The notes under the pieces: model-generated
What the model was told of the DNA's origin: nothing
The model's input: the letters and a program-made list of their open reading frames with translations, nothing else
Database searches by the model: none
Source of the DNA: Liolophura sinensis
Taxonomy: Eukaryota; Mollusca; Polyplacophora; Chitonida; Chitonidae
Assembly (NCBI RefSeq): GCF_032854445.1
Contig: NC_088295.1
Coordinates: 7,814,501-7,878,500, forward strand
Direction of reading: 5' to 3'
DNA length: 64,000 nucleotides
Translations under genes and position numbers: made by a program
Shown: piece after piece, positions 62,570 through 64,000 of the stretch
How positions within the stretch are numbered: the stretch's first letter is position 1
Layout of the letters: every line of letters starts with the position of its first letter

Positions 62570-64000
62570 TGCCCAAATAACCCTATTATCCCTGTTGACC
62601 CTACCCTCTATTCTGGTCACAAAATAACCCTATCATCCCTGTTAACCCCAACCTCTATTCTAGTCGCAAAATGACACTCAACCTTGTTGACCCCACCTTC
62701 CATTTCTGTCACAAAATGATTTTATCATCCCTGCTCACTCCACCCTCCATTGTGGACACAAAATGGCCCTGTCTTCCCAGGTGATCGCACCCTCCATTTA
62801 GGTAACAAAATGATCCTACCATTTCAGTTCTCCTCACCTTCCATTATGGACACAAAATGACTCTATCACTCCTGCTCACCCCACTCTCCATTATGGACAC
62901 AAAATGCCTCTATCACCCCTGCTCACCCCACTCTCCATTATGGACACAAAATGACCCTATTCTCCCAAGTGATCCCACTCTCCAGTGGGATCACCCCGTC
63001 TTCCCAGGTGATCCCACTCTCTATTCTGGTAACAAAATGACCCTATCATCCCAGTTGACCCCACCCTCCATTATGGTAACAAAATGACTCTATCACCCCT
63101 GCTCACCTCACTCTCCATTATGGACACAAAATGACCCTATCTTCCCAAGTGATCACACCCTCCATTCCGGTAACAAAATGATCCTATCATCCCAGATGAT
63201 ACCACTCTCCATTCTGGTAACAAAATGACCCCTTCATTTGAGTTGACCCCACCCTCCATTCTGGTCACAAAATGACCCTATCATTCCTGCTCACCCCACC
63301 CTCCATTATGGTCACAAAATAACCCTATCATCCCTGTTGACCCCAACCTCTTTTCTGGTTGCAAATTGACACTCAACCTTGTTGACCCCACCCTCCATTT
63401 TAGTCACAAAATGATTTTATCATTACTTATCCCACGTTCAAGTCATAAAATGACCCTATAATCCCAGCTGATGCCATCCTCCATTCTGGTAACAAAATGA
63501 CCCTATCATCTCAATCACAAAATGACTATCTTCCCTGTTGACCCCACCCTTCAGTCTGGCAACAAAATGATCCTATTATCCCTATTAATCAGACCCTCCA
63601 TTCTAGTCACAAAATGACCTGTCATCCATGATCACCCCACCCTCCATTCTGGTCACAAAATGACTTCATCATCTCTGCTCACCCCACCCTCCATGCTGGT
63701 CACAAATGACCCTATCATCCCTGTTGATCCCACCCTCCATTCTGGTCACAAATGACCTCATCATCCCCATTGGTCCCATCCTCCATTCTGGTCACAAAAT
63801 GACTTCATCATCTCTGCTCACCCCCACCCTCCATTCTGGTCACAAAATGACATCATCATCCCTGTTGATCCCACCCTCCATTCTGGTTGCAAAATGACCT
63901 TATCATCTCTGCTCACCCTACTCTCCATTCTGGTCACAAAATGACCCTATCATCCCTGTTGACCTCACCATCCATTTTGGAGTTTACCTTGCTCTGGGCC
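62570..64000. repeat. Minisatellite, 47-bp units, continuing past the window end
   Basis: Units read CCCTATCATCCCTGTTGACC, CCACCCTCCATTCTGGTCAC and AAAATGA. About 30 units of moderate divergence. If the minus-strand gene ending at 58328 continues to the right, this array lies in one of its introns. Confidence 0.93.

Overview
This is a eukaryotic, animal nuclear window. The genes are split by GT-AG introns. There are tRNA-derived SINEs, decayed LINE reverse-transcriptase copies, a MITE-like element and many minisatellites, and there is no sign of operons or prokaryotic gene packing. The commonest SINE ends in the tail ATTCTTGAGTACGGCG ... AAACACCAATCAAATAAA, which I associate with molluscs. 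A mollusc is therefore my best guess for the host; this is inference from memory of repeat families.

Layout. 1-11 kb is gene-poor. It holds a decayed minus-strand LINE (about 840-2320), several small minisatellites and one full-length plus-strand SINE (6391-6635). 11-21 kb is a tandem segmental duplication of roughly 3.6 kb units carrying two intact tRNA-His(GTG) genes (13769-13840, 17420-17491) and a 20-base remnant of a third. 22.7-25.7 kb holds two almost identical 1.4 kb copies separated by 200 Ns; each copy ends exactly at the gap, so this is most likely an unmerged contig overlap and not biology. 26-34 kb is repeat-rich and gene-poor, with a plus-strand LINE fragment.

Three coding units lie at 34-64 kb. 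(1) A minus-strand FBXL15-type F-box/LRR gene with four exons (38321 to 34163, 318 codons, first exon tentative). (2) A plus-strand metallophosphoesterase of the CDC1/MPPE1(PGAP5) superfamily with eight phase-consistent exons (39816 to 52429, 370 codons), anchored by membrane segments at both ends. The two genes are divergent, with about 1.5 kb between the two predicted start codons. (3) The last three coding exons (61342 to 58328) of an unrecognised minus-strand gene that probably continues past the right edge. A lone exon-like block (56828-56925, plus) remains unassigned.

The most striking property is the minisatellite load of the metallophosphoesterase gene: arrays with 44, 44, 25 and 41 bp periods in introns 3, 4, 5 and 7, and a 71 bp array that starts at the stop codon. 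In introns 5 and 7 the array begins at the exon/intron junction and each unit copies the 5' splice site, giving dozens of tandem donor-like sites. In FBXL15 the stop codon and last codons also lie at the edge of a minisatellite. Most longer open frames elsewhere, including a 311-codon one at 48211-49146, are open only because the tandem repeat lacks stops.
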